This document shows, in pieces, positions 8,490-15,716 of a DNA stretch of 64,000 nt. How positions within the stretch are numbered: the first letter of the stretch is position 1; each line of letters starts with the position of its first letter. Made by a program: the position numbers and the translations under genes. Below the pieces are notes generated by a model. The model saw only the letters and a program-made list of their open reading frames with translations, did not search any database and was not told the origin of the DNA. This DNA comes from Streptomyces fradiae (GTDB lineage: Bacteria; Actinomycetota; Actinomycetes; Streptomycetales; Streptomycetaceae). Where the stretch lies: NCBI RefSeq assembly GCF_041270065.1, contig NZ_CP065958.1, positions 3,658,001 to 3,722,000 on the forward strand, in the 5' to 3' direction.

Positions 8490-8951
8490 ATGAGCCGCCG
8501 CCAGCAGGACGCCCTGTCCCGTACCGCGCTCGGCGTCTTCCGCCTCAACGGCCAGTTCCTCGCGGTGGCGGAGAAGCTGGCCGAGCCGGCCGGCCTCACC
8601 GCCGCCTGGTGGCAGGTCCTGGGCGCCGTCGTCCACGAACCGCTCTCGGTCTCCGGCATCGCCCGCGCCATGGGCATCACCCGCCAGAGCGTCCAGCGCA
8701 TCGCCGACCTCCTCGTACGGGACGGCCTGGCCGCCTACGAGCCCAACCCGGCCCACCGCCGCGCCAAGCTCTTCACCCCGACCGAGGCCGGCCGCGCCGC
8801 CATGCACCGCATCGTCCCGGGCCACGCGGAACTGGCCGCCCGCCTGATGCGCGAACTGGGCGGCCAGGAGGCGTTCGACGAGACGGTACGGGTGCTGGAA
8901 CGGCTGTCGCGGGCGGTGGAGGCGGTGGAGTCCCAGGACCCGCCGAGGTAG
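8490..8951 (+). CDS. MarR-family transcriptional regulator
   Basis: Dimeric winged-helix regulator of 153 residues. The recognition region SVSGIARAMGITRQSVQRI and wing (YEPNPAHRRAKLFTPTEAG) are clear at about residues 52-100. GAGAGGA lies eight bases before the ATG. It probably controls the operon that contains it and the DJ-1-like gene by way of the nested palindrome at 7796-7830. Its 3' end abuts the truncated remnant of a small gene on the opposite strand, suggesting a past rearrangement junction at its stop codon. Confidence 0.9.
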   Translation: MSRRQQDALSRTALGVFRLNGQFLAVAEKLAEPAGLTAAWWQVLGAVVHEPLSVSGIARAMGITRQSVQRIADLLVRDGLAAYEPNPAHRRAKLFTPTEAGRAAMHRIVPGHAELAARLMRELGGQEAFDETVRVLERLSRAVEAVESQDPPR

Positions 8952-9070
8952 CGGGCCTCGGCGGCCCGCGCCGGCTCATCGGCCCGCTCCTCCACCTCGG
9001 CGACGCACGCGGGCGGTGCGCCGCCGACGACGCACTCCGCGCCGGGGTCGTACTCCCAGCGCCAGGTCAC
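8939..9070 (-). pseudogene. Truncated small gene, possible toxin remnant
   Basis: A GTG at 9070 overlaps the stop of the preceding remnant (GTGA). It opens a protein-like stretch of about 44 residues: MTWRWEYDPGAE, then AEVEERADEPARAAEARYL. This resembles the N-terminal half of small (roughly 80-100 residue) actinobacterial proteins of RelE-like appearance that I recall starting MTWR.EYDP. After about base 8939 the frame runs antisense through the MarR gene and loses this character. The C-terminal half therefore appears to be missing. Toxin identity is inference. Confidence 0.5.
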
Positions 9071-9353
9071 TCGGCCACCGCCCGCACGGCCTCGTCCTGG
9101 TGTGGTGCAGCACGTCCAGGGCGTGCCGGCGGCGGGTGGACAGTTCGGACCGTCGCTCGATCTCCACCTCCCTGGCCCAGACGTTGAGCCAGCCATGGAT
9201 GGGCCCGAGGGAGTCGTGCTCGGCAGCGAGGGAGAAGGCCGCGTTCTTCTGCTGCTCCATCTCCCCCAGCCGGTGCGGAGCGATCCTGGCGAGGGCGAGG
9301 CGCAGGGCATCCGGTGTGCGCTCGGGACGCGAGTTGTCCCACCCGCCCGTCAC
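9068..9353 (-). pseudogene. Frameshifted small gene, possible antitoxin remnant
   Basis: A GTG at 9353 overlaps the stop of the upstream gene (GTGA) and encodes MTGGWDNSRPERTPDAL, then a helical stretch with LGPIHGWLNVWAREVEIERR, resembling small actinobacterial helical proteins found before toxin-like genes. Near base 9096 the expected ending (DEAVRAVAE, stop at 9067-9069) lies in another frame. Restoring one C in the CACACCAGG tract rejoins the frames and gives about 95 residues. Either a real one-base deletion or a sequencing error would explain this. The intact frame otherwise runs on as Arg-rich non-coding sequence. Confidence 0.55.
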
Positions 9354-9739
9354 ATCAGAATCTCCGTGACCGCGCTCCGCAGCAGGAGCGGGTGCACGAA
9401 GCGGTCCGGCGCGGTCGGGGGAAAGCGCCAGGTCAGGGGCCAGGTCTTGCCCGAGAGCGCCGGGACGGGGACGTAACTCACCACCCCGGGCGCCGCATTG
9501 AACCGCGTCACCCCGCGCGGCCACGACCGGTGCGCTGTCGACCCGGGCGGCAGCAGGAAGTACACCCCGCGCCGCCCGTTCTCCTCCAGGACCACCGGCC
9601 CCGGCTCGCCGCCGGTGAGCGCCGCCATCAGATCGGCGAGGCGCCGCCCGTCATCGCCGTCGACGCGGATAGCGTCGAATTGCACGCCGGCCTTGCGGAG
9701 TTGGAAACCCAAATAGGGGATCCAATCACAAGAGCTCAT
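9350..9739 (-). CDS. Conserved hypothetical protein
   Basis: Protein of 129 residues with no characterised relative that I recognise. It has ordered segments (WIPYLGFQLRKAGVQFDAIRV, in part; GPVVLEENGRRGVYFLLPPGS; TWPLTWRFPPTAPDRFVHP) typical of small conserved Streptomyces proteins adjacent to XRE/DUF397 loci. The ATG at 9739 (MSSCDWIP) is the likeliest start; ATG at 9802 would add 21 less convincing residues. It overlaps the next gene on its strand by four bases (GTGA), so it heads a small operon whose two downstream members are damaged. Confidence 0.65.
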   Translation of the reverse strand: MSSCDWIPYLGFQLRKAGVQFDAIRVDGDDGRRLADLMAALTGGEPGPVVLEENGRRGVYFLLPPGSTAHRSWPRGVTRFNAAPGVVSYVPVPALSGKTWPLTWRFPPTAPDRFVHPLLLRSAVTEILM

Positions 9740-9875
9740 GTTTCGCTCTGCTTTTGAGGCATTCACAGGGACATGGTGACGGGTCGACGCTAGCGTTTCC
9801 ACGACTGCGAGGGCGCGTCAGTAACCCTTTGACCTGCGTCAACGCGCCTTGCGGACAGTCGAATTCGGCGGGGAG

Positions 9876-9905
9876 CAGTTGAGACCGGTTGAGATCGGTT
9901 GAGTC
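9876..9905. repeat. Three 10-bp direct repeats upstream of the XRE regulator
   Basis: GTTGAGACCG, GTTGAGATCG and GTTGAGTCC follow head to tail immediately before the XRE/DUF5753 gene. A 10-bp spacing puts each copy on the same helix face, which would suit cooperative regulator binding. Which protein binds is unknown; autoregulation by the XRE protein is possible. Confidence 0.5.
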
Positions 9906-9920
9906 CAAATGGGGAGCACG

Positions 9921-10757
9921 ATGGCGCGAGCGGAAAACAAGGAAACGGTGGGCCCGGCGGCGCGGATGGCCGCCGTGGTGGCAAAGCGAATGCGGTTGCG
10001 AAGGGGGCTCACTCAGGCACAGGAGGGGGCGCTCATGGGGTACACGGGCGCGGCGATCAGCGCGATGGAGCGCCTGGTTCACCCGGTGAGCGACGAGATG
10101 CTGGTCAAACTAGAGGAGGTTCTGGGCGAGGGCACCGGCGTCTTCGACGAGATGCGGCTGCTCGTACGGCTGGAGAAGCTGCCGGAGGAGTTCCGGGACT
10201 ACCTGCTGATCGAGGAGCAGGCGCTGAGTCTGTGCCTGTACGCACTGAGCAACGTGCACGGTCTGTTCCAGACGGAGGCGTACGCGCGGGCCCAGATCTC
10301 AGGTGGCTACCCGCCACCCACCCCGGAACGGGTCGAGGAACTGGTCACTGCACGAATGGCCCGCAAGGCGCTCTTCGACAAGGAGCCGATGTGCCACATC
10401 GAGCTGATTCTGGACGAGTCGGCGCTGCTCCGTAAGTTCGGCAGCGAGGAAGTCATGCGCGAGCAGTACCGCTACCTGGCGGAGTGCGCCCAGTACAAGA
10501 ACGTCACGCTCCAGGTCCTCCCTCTCGACGTCGGCCTGACCGGCGAGAACGCGGGCGCGCGGGGCGAGCTGAACCTGGTCGAACCGCCCGACCACGCCCG
10601 CCTCGTCTACCTGGAAATCCAGGACGAGAGTGTACTGATCACGCCTCCCGCCAAGGTGAGCACGTACGCACAGCGCTATGCGAAGATCCGGGCACAGGCC
10701 CTGGGCCCTCGCGAATCACTGGGCCTCATCGAGCGGTTGGCGGGAGAAGAAAGATGA
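9921..10757 (+). CDS. Helix-turn-helix regulator with DUF5753 domain
   Basis: XRE-type regulator of 278 residues. The N-terminal HTH occupies about residues 15-70 (LRRGLTQAQEGALMGYTGAAISAMERL). The rest is the DUF5753 effector domain (LPEEFRDYLLIEEQALSLC; LEIQDESVLITPPAKVSTY). ATG 9921 has GGGGAG just upstream; ATG 9909 lacks a ribosome-binding site. It overlaps the DUF397 gene by four bases (ATGA), the classic Streptomyces pair related to BldB/Abaa-type or WhiJ-like systems, in which the small partner antagonises the DNA-binding protein (family knowledge). Confidence 0.9.
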   Translation: MARAENKETVGPAARMAAVVAKRMRLRRGLTQAQEGALMGYTGAAISAMERLVHPVSDEMLVKLEEVLGEGTGVFDEMRLLVRLEKLPEEFRDYLLIEEQALSLCLYALSNVHGLFQTEAYARAQISGGYPPPTPERVEELVTARMARKALFDKEPMCHIELILDESALLRKFGSEEVMREQYRYLAECAQYKNVTLQVLPLDVGLTGENAGARGELNLVEPPDHARLVYLEIQDESVLITPPAKVSTYAQRYAKIRAQALGPRESLGLIERLAGEER

Positions 10758-10993
10758 GCAAGTCCCTGACCTGGTTCAAGTCCAGCTACAGCAGCGACAG
10801 CGGCGGCAACTGCGTTGAGGTCGCCTTCGACTGGCGCAAGTCGTCGTACAGCAGCAGCGCGGGCGGCGAGTGCGTCGAGGTCGCCGCCTGCCCCCACGCC
10901 GTCCACGTACGCGACTCCAAGAACGCCGACGGCGGGCCCACGTTCACCGTGGAGCCCGCCGCCTGGGGCACGTTCGTGGCCTGGCAGAACTGA
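10754..10993 (+). CDS. DUF397 domain-containing protein with duplicated module
   Basis: Small cytosolic partner of the upstream XRE protein, 79 residues. The DUF397 opening motif occurs twice in tandem: FKSSYSSDSGGNCVEVA at about residues 8-24 and RKSSYSSSAGGECVEVA at about 29-45. The usual tail follows (VHVRDSKNADGGP, AAWGTFVAW). Typical members of about 60-70 residues carry one copy. The ATG overlaps the upstream stop, so the two proteins are made stoichiometrically. Confidence 0.88.
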   Translation: MSKSLTWFKSSYSSDSGGNCVEVAFDWRKSSYSSSAGGECVEVAACPHAVHVRDSKNADGGPTFTVEPAAWGTFVAWQN

Positions 10994-10997
10994 CCGT

Positions 10998-11894
10998 CTA
11001 GCAGTAGAGGTTCGAACCGGCGGGCACGCCCAGGATCTGGGTGAACTGCTGGTACTTGGTGACCCGGCTCTGGACCTGGGCCGGGTTGCCGCCGTTGCAC
11101 TCCAGCGAACCGTTGATGGAGCGGATGGTCTCGCCGAAGCCGCGGCTGTTGACCATGGCGCTGTGCGCGGTCATCGTCCCCGGTCCGTTCTGGGTGTTCC
11201 AGTACCAGAGGCCGGTCTTCCAGGCGACGGCCGCGTCGCGCTCGACGCGGTAGGGGTCGGCGAGGAGGTTGATGCCGAGGGCGTCACCGGCGGCCTTGTA
11301 GTTGAAGTTCCAGGAGAGCTGGATCGGGCCGCGGCCGTAGTACGCGGCCTGGCCAGCGGGGCAGCCGTACGACTGGCTCCAGTCGCAGTAGTGCGGGTAG
11401 TTGGCGGTGTTCTGCTCGACGATGTAGACGAGGCCGCCGGTCTCATGGCTGACGTTGGCGAGGAAGGCGGCGGCCTCCTGCCTCTTCACGGTGTCGCTGC
11501 CGGTGGTGGCGAAGCCGGGGTACGCGCTGAGGGCGGCCTTGAGGCCGGCGTACGTGTAGAAGGAGTTCCGGCCCGGGAACATCTGGTTGAACTGGGCCTC
11601 GGAGACGACGAATCCGGAGGTGGACGGCGGCGGGGTGGTGGTGCCGCCGTCGCCGCCGCAGGTGCCCTCGTCGCGCCAGACGTCGGCGGTGCCGGGGCGC
11701 TCGTTCTGGGTCCACCACTTGGCGTACCAGTTGTGACCGTTGTACGAGGCGGTCATGCCGCCCGTGTAGACGCTGGAGGAGTTCCAGGCGGCCACACAGG
11801 CGGGCGCGGCGCCCGCGACGGTGGCGGGCAGGAAGACGGCGAGGCCGGCGACCGTACAGATCGCGGCCAGGACGGTGAGGAGACGTCGCAGCAT
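10998..11894 (-). CDS. Secreted family 19 chitinase with N-terminal chitin-binding domain
   Basis: Extracellular chitinase of 298 residues that cleaves chitin beta-1,4 linkages by inversion. A signal peptide (residues 1-30, ending ATVAGAAPA) precedes a small Trp-rich binding domain (YNGHNWYAKWWTQNERPG, about 49-66), a Thr/Pro linker and the GH19 catalytic domain from about 97. The catalytic glutamate is in the SHETGG motif; the GRGPIQLSWNFNY block is diagnostic. ATG 11894 has GGAAGGA eight bases upstream. It is convergent with DUF397 and preceded by DasR-type repeats, consistent with induction by chitin-derived sugars. Confidence 0.94.
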   Translation of the reverse strand: MLRRLLTVLAAICTVAGLAVFLPATVAGAAPACVAAWNSSSVYTGGMTASYNGHNWYAKWWTQNERPGTADVWRDEGTCGGDGGTTTPPPSTSGFVVSEAQFNQMFPGRNSFYTYAGLKAALSAYPGFATTGSDTVKRQEAAAFLANVSHETGGLVYIVEQNTANYPHYCDWSQSYGCPAGQAAYYGRGPIQLSWNFNYKAAGDALGINLLADPYRVERDAAVAWKTGLWYWNTQNGPGTMTAHSAMVNSRGFGETIRSINGSLECNGGNPAQVQSRVTKYQQFTQILGVPAGSNLYC

Positions 11895-11937
11895 GCGGCT
11901 CGTCCTTCCGGTGGGGGAAGGCCCACGCAACCGCTAT

Positions 11938-11966
11938 TGGTCTGCACCTGTCAATGGTCTGGACCA
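11938..11966 (-). promoter_or_regulatory. Chitinase promoter direct repeats / DasR-type elements
   Basis: Two 12-bp elements, TGGTCTGCACCT (11938-11949) and TGGTCTGGACCA (11955-11966), flank a TTGACA -35-like box on the minus strand. This matches the known direct-repeat arrangement of Streptomyces chitinase promoters and the DasR recognition element (TGGTCTAGACCA-like). The second element is the better match. It lies 44-72 bases upstream of the chitinase start codon. Confidence 0.82.
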
Positions 11967-12002
11967 GATCGAACCGAACCGGACGCGACCGGACTCCTTC
12001 AT

Positions 12003-12479
12003 TCAGCGGGACAGCACACGCTCCAACAGGCCGACGAGCAGGGCTCGTTCGGCGACGGAGAGCGGCGCCATCAACTCGTCCTGGGCCTCGGCGAGGACCG
12101 CGTCGAGGCGTTCGAGGTGCTTTCGGCCCGGCGGGGTGAGGGTGACGACGTTGCGGCGGCGGTCGTCGGGGTCGGGGGTGCGGGCGACCTGGTCGCGCTG
12201 CTCCAACTCGTTGATGACGGCGACGAGATCGCTGCGGTAGACGCCGGTGCGCCGGCTCAGCTCGGCCTGGCTGGCCGGGCCGTACGCGTCGAGGGAGGCC
12301 AGGACCGCGTAGTGCCACTTGCGGGAGTCCTCGGCAGCCAGCCGATCGCTCACGAGGCGGTCCGCCCGGGCAGAGGTCATCGCGAGCAGGCGGCTAGGGA
12401 GGGCGCGGAGGCGGTCGGGGGTCTGCGTCTGCCGCTCGTCCATCTCACGGGACTCGGGCGCGTCGGGGGTCTCGCTCAT
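12003..12479 (-). CDS. MarR-family transcriptional regulator
   Basis: Winged-helix regulator of 158 residues. The HTH (ASQAELSRRTGVYRSDLVAVINEL) and wing (RTPDPDDRRRNVVTLTPPG) sit at about residues 68-120. The start at 12479 has AAGAGG about 12 bases upstream; an in-frame ATG at 12443 lacks a better site. It is divergent from another MarR-like gene across a region with three identical-geometry inverted repeats, so it most likely represses both promoters. Confidence 0.88.
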   Translation of the reverse strand: MSETPDAPESREMDERQTQTPDRLRALPSRLLAMTSARADRLVSDRLAAEDSRKWHYAVLASLDAYGPASQAELSRRTGVYRSDLVAVINELEQRDQVARTPDPDDRRRNVVTLTPPGRKHLERLDAVLAEAQDELMAPLSVAERALLVGLLERVLSR

Positions 12480-12499
12480 GCGGTGCAGATTACCTCTTG

Positions 12500-12557
12500 C
12501 GTTAGTGGTCCGAACGATCTAATGTCGTTAGTGCCACAAACGTTAGTAGCCCGAACG
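12500..12557. promoter_or_regulatory. Three CGTT-N9-AACG operators between divergent MarR-like genes
   Basis: Inverted repeats of identical geometry lie at 12500-12516, 12526-12542 and 12541-12557. Each left half reads CGTTAG. The second and third share two bases, so they cannot be occupied independently. Centres are 26 and 15 bp apart. The array covers nearly all of the gap between the two start codons, as expected for an autoregulating MarR protein. Confidence 0.85.
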
Positions 12558-12575
12558 TTAGAGGGGGACATCATC

Positions 12576-13052
12576 ATGACCGCATCCACGCCCACGCACA
12601 CGACCACGTCCGTGTCCACTGCGCCCGCCGCCGACGCCCGTTCCCTCGGCCTGGCCCACTACGCCGCCCGGGGTGTCCTGGAGCACGTCCTGGCCCGGCA
12701 CGGCGCCACGTTCCAGCAGCAGATCGCCCTGCGCGCCGCCGTCACGGCCGAGGCCCCGCAGACGGCCGACGCCCTCGTCGCCCGGGTCCAGAGCAGCCTC
12801 AAGGCCGACCCGGCCGACATCCGCGTCACGCTCGACGAACTGCGGGACCGAGGCCTGCTGGTCGCGGACGGCTCGCATCTGCGGCCCACGGACGCGGGCC
12901 GCGAACTGCTCGCCGCCATCACCGCCGAGACGGCGCCAGTCAGCGCCCGGGTCTGGGGCGGCATACCGGCCGAGGACCTGGCCGCCGCCGGCCGCGTCCT
13001 CGCCCTGGTCACCGCGCGCGCGAACGCGGAGCTGGCCGCGCTGACGGCCTGA
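12576..13052 (+). CDS. MarR-like winged-helix protein
   Basis: Protein of 158 residues with a Thr/Ser-rich N-terminus (1-25), a helical dimerisation segment (HYAARGVLEHVLARHGATF) and a winged-helix-like region in which the wing precedes TDAGRELLAAI (about residue 105-112). It resembles MarR proteins but with a poor recognition helix, so it could be a regulator or a helper protein. AGGGGGA lies seven bases before the ATG. It is the probable target of the divergent MarR regulator because the triple operator abuts its start. Confidence 0.7.
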   Translation: MTASTPTHTTTSVSTAPAADARSLGLAHYAARGVLEHVLARHGATFQQQIALRAAVTAEAPQTADALVARVQSSLKADPADIRVTLDELRDRGLLVADGSHLRPTDAGRELLAAITAETAPVSARVWGGIPAEDLAAAGRVLALVTARANAELAALTA

Positions 13053-13083
13053 CGGCCTGACGGACAGCGTCCGCTCCTGTCTG

Positions 13084-14037
13084 TCAGATCATCAGGACGA
13101 TCCGGCCCGGCCGGCGGCCGGCCTCGGCGCGGCGGTGGGCCTCGGCGGCCTCTTCGAGGGGCATGACGTCGGCCACCCGGGTGATGAGCTCGCGGTCGGC
13201 GACCTTCTGGAAGATGGCGGCCAGCTCGGCGGGGTCGGGGCGGCCGAAGACGGTCTCGACGCGGATGTCGCGCTCGGGGGCGGGGGTGCGGTCCTTCGCG
13301 AGGGCGACGAAGGCGCCGCCGTCCTTGGCGGCCGGGAGGACCGGGTCGCCGACGAGGGCGCCGTCGAAGACGCCGTCGACCCGGTCGGGGACGAGCGCCA
13401 GGAGCTGGGCGAGCACGTCGGCGGGTTCGCCGCGGGTGACGCAGTGCTTGGCGCCGAGGACCTTGAGCTCGCTCTCGTCGCCCTCGTGGGCGACGGCCAC
13501 CACCTCCAGGCCGGCCGCCGAGGCGAACTGGACCGCGAAGCGGCCCACGACGCCGCTGGCGCCGGTGACGAGGAGAGTGGCGCCCGCCGGGAGGTCGAGC
13601 ACGCCGAGGCCCTGCTGGGCCGTGGCGGCGGCAAGCGGGACGGAGGCCGCCTGGGTGAAGTCCACCTCGTCGGCGATCGGCGCCAGCCATTCGGGGTCGA
13701 CCCGGATGACCTCCGCGTAGGTGCCCTCACCCGTCCGCTCGGTGAACCACGGAACGAAGCCCGCCACCCGGGTACCGGCCGGAAGGGTGCCCGTCGGGCC
13801 GGGCGCGGGGTCGAGGAGCCGGCCGGCGAAGTCCGTGCCGAGGACGAACGGGGGCCGGAGCGGTTCGAGCTCCTCGGCGTAGTAGCCCGCCCGGATCCTC
13901 ATGTCGGCGACGGCCACACCGGCCGCCTTCAGCCGGACCCGGACCTTGCCCGGCACGTCCCCGGCCTCGGGCTCGGGGCGGCGGGCCATGTTCAGCACCT
14001 CGGGTCCGCCGTAGGCGGTCACTTCGACGACACGCAT
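13084..14037 (-). CDS. NAD(P)-dependent quinone oxidoreductase-like protein (MDR superfamily)
   Basis: Zinc-independent medium-chain dehydrogenase/reductase of 317 residues. It has a GroES-like N-terminal domain (VKAAGV-type segment, GTDFAGRLL at about residue 70) and a Rossmann nucleotide-binding domain with LLVTGASGVVGRFAVQFA (about 150-168). It lacks the structural zinc cysteines, as in the QOR/zeta-crystallin group. ATG 14037 has AGGAGG six bases upstream. It converges on the MarR-like gene with only 31 bases between stops. Substrate unknown. Confidence 0.88.
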   Translation of the reverse strand: MRVVEVTAYGGPEVLNMARRPEPEAGDVPGKVRVRLKAAGVAVADMRIRAGYYAEELEPLRPPFVLGTDFAGRLLDPAPGPTGTLPAGTRVAGFVPWFTERTGEGTYAEVIRVDPEWLAPIADEVDFTQAASVPLAAATAQQGLGVLDLPAGATLLVTGASGVVGRFAVQFASAAGLEVVAVAHEGDESELKVLGAKHCVTRGEPADVLAQLLALVPDRVDGVFDGALVGDPVLPAAKDGGAFVALAKDRTPAPERDIRVETVFGRPDPAELAAIFQKVADRELITRVADVMPLEEAAEAHRRAEAGRRPGRIVLMI

Positions 14038-14201
14038 GGGTCTCCTCCTGCGGCAGCCCCCTCGTGGCCCATTACACCCATGCCCGCCAACCCCGGCAAC
14101 AGCTGTAAGGAAGCCGGGGGAACCTGTCGGAAGGACGAACTCCAGATGGCCGGAATCCAGCTCTCGTACCGAACCGCACACCCGTCCGTACGGTGGCGCC
14201 C

Positions 14202-15677
14202 GTGGACTGGGTCAGCCCCGAGAACGTCATCGCCGTCGTCACCGCGCTGCTCGGTGTGGTCGTCACCTTCGCCGTGCTCGTCATCGAGCGACGGGTGCCG
14301 CGCCGCAAGCGCGTCGGCTACCGCGTCCAGCTGGACACCCCGGTGGGGGACAGGGTCACCCGCCTCTTCCACGGACGCGCCGACATGACGGACGCCACCC
14401 TCGTGCTGCTGCGCATCGAGAACGACGGCGGCGTCTCCATCGGCCGCGAGGACTACAACCAGGAGAACCACGGGCTGTCCGTGCGGTTCACCCGCCGCAG
14501 GGTCGAGGCGGCGGCCGCCTCACAGGCGCCGTTCGGCAGCGACGACCTGGCGGTCGGCGACCGCGAGATCAGGATCCCCAAGGTGGCGCTCAATCCCGGG
14601 GACTACTTCAAGGTGCTCGTGCTGCTCACCGGCGGCGAGCCCAAGGACGAGATCGCCGTCGCCGGACCGATCCGCGACGGCGGGGTCCACGTCAACCACA
14701 GCGCGACCTTCGACGACAAGCCGCCCACCTTCACCCGGGCCGCCCGCCGCGTCATCATCGCCCTGACCGTCTGTGTGATCACGCTCGCCGCGATCATCGT
14801 GATCCGCGACGACGTGCCGCCGCCCATCGGCTGCGCCCGCGGCAGCCTCACCGTCACCGGTTCCACCGCCTTCGAGCCGGTCCTGAAGGACGCCGCCGCG
14901 CAGTACGAACGGGACTGCCCGGGCGCCACCGTGAGCGTCGACGCGCGCGGCTCCACCGCCGGCATACGGCGGCTCGCCGAGCAGGGCGCGCGGCAGGGCA
15001 AGGACGGGCGCCCGGAGCTCGTCACCCTGTCCGACGGGGCCAAGCCCGAGGGCTACCCGCAGCTGAAGGACTCCCCCGTCGCCGTCTCGCTCTTCACCCT
15101 CGTCGTCAACGACCGGGTCCCGCTGGACAACCTCACCCTGGAGAACATCCGCGCCCTGTACCGCGGCGACATCACCAACTGGCGCACCCTCGGCGGCCCC
15201 GACCTGCCCGTGCGGCTGGTCAGCCGGGACGCCGACTCCGGGACCCGCGAGGTGTTCCAGCGCCGGGTCCTCGGGCGCAACGAGCCCGCCAACTCCTCCC
15301 GTAACTGCTCGGCCAAGGACGACCCGGAGGCCCTGGTCATCCGGTGCGAGCTCGACAGCACCGACCAGGTCCTGTCCACCGTCGCCGCGCTGCCCGGCGC
15401 CCTCGGCTACACCGAGCTGCGCACCGGCAGCCGTCCGAAGGGCCTGCACCGGATATCCGTCGACGGGCGCAGGCCGGACCTGGCGGAGCTGGGCAGGTCG
15501 CCCTACCCGTACCGGGAGATCGAGTACGCCTACACCTGGGAGCTGCCCCGGCCCGGCTCGCTGACCTCCAGTTTCCTCACCTATCTGGGGCGCGGCGGCG
15601 GGCAGGACGTGATCCTCGGCCACGGGCATCTGCCCTGCGCCACCCCCAAGGGGCTGCGGATCTGCGGCGCGGGATGA
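14202..15677 (+). CDS. Membrane-anchored phosphate-binding-like (PstS-type) protein
   Basis: Protein of about 491 residues in two parts. The first has a transmembrane helix near the start (VIAVVTALLGVVVTFAVLV) and a soluble beta-rich domain to about residue 175. A second helix (VIIALTVCVITLAAIIVI, about 185-203) anchors an exported PstS-like binding domain with the phosphate-loop style GSTAFEPVLKDAA and the region DADSGTREVFQRR. GTG 14202 is chosen over GTG 14193 because GGTGG lies a normal distance before it. It precedes a Ser/Thr kinase by 39 bases, suggesting a shared sensing role rather than bulk phosphate uptake, since no pstCAB genes are present. Confidence 0.78.
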   Translation: MDWVSPENVIAVVTALLGVVVTFAVLVIERRVPRRKRVGYRVQLDTPVGDRVTRLFHGRADMTDATLVLLRIENDGGVSIGREDYNQENHGLSVRFTRRRVEAAAASQAPFGSDDLAVGDREIRIPKVALNPGDYFKVLVLLTGGEPKDEIAVAGPIRDGGVHVNHSATFDDKPPTFTRAARRVIIALTVCVITLAAIIVIRDDVPPPIGCARGSLTVTGSTAFEPVLKDAAAQYERDCPGATVSVDARGSTAGIRRLAEQGARQGKDGRPELVTLSDGAKPEGYPQLKDSPVAVSLFTLVVNDRVPLDNLTLENIRALYRGDITNWRTLGGPDLPVRLVSRDADSGTREVFQRRVLGRNEPANSSRNCSAKDDPEALVIRCELDSTDQVLSTVAALPGALGYTELRTGSRPKGLHRISVDGRRPDLAELGRSPYPYREIEYAYTWELPRPGSLTSSFLTYLGRGGGQDVILGHGHLPCATPKGLRICGAG

Positions 15678-15716
15678 CGGGGAGCCCGGCGGGCGGGTCT
15701 GGCATCCTCTAGCGAC

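Noticed and set aside
11880..12000. Small gene between the chitinase and MarR genes
   Set aside because: Open frames there lack ribosome-binding sites and overlap the chitinase promoter elements.
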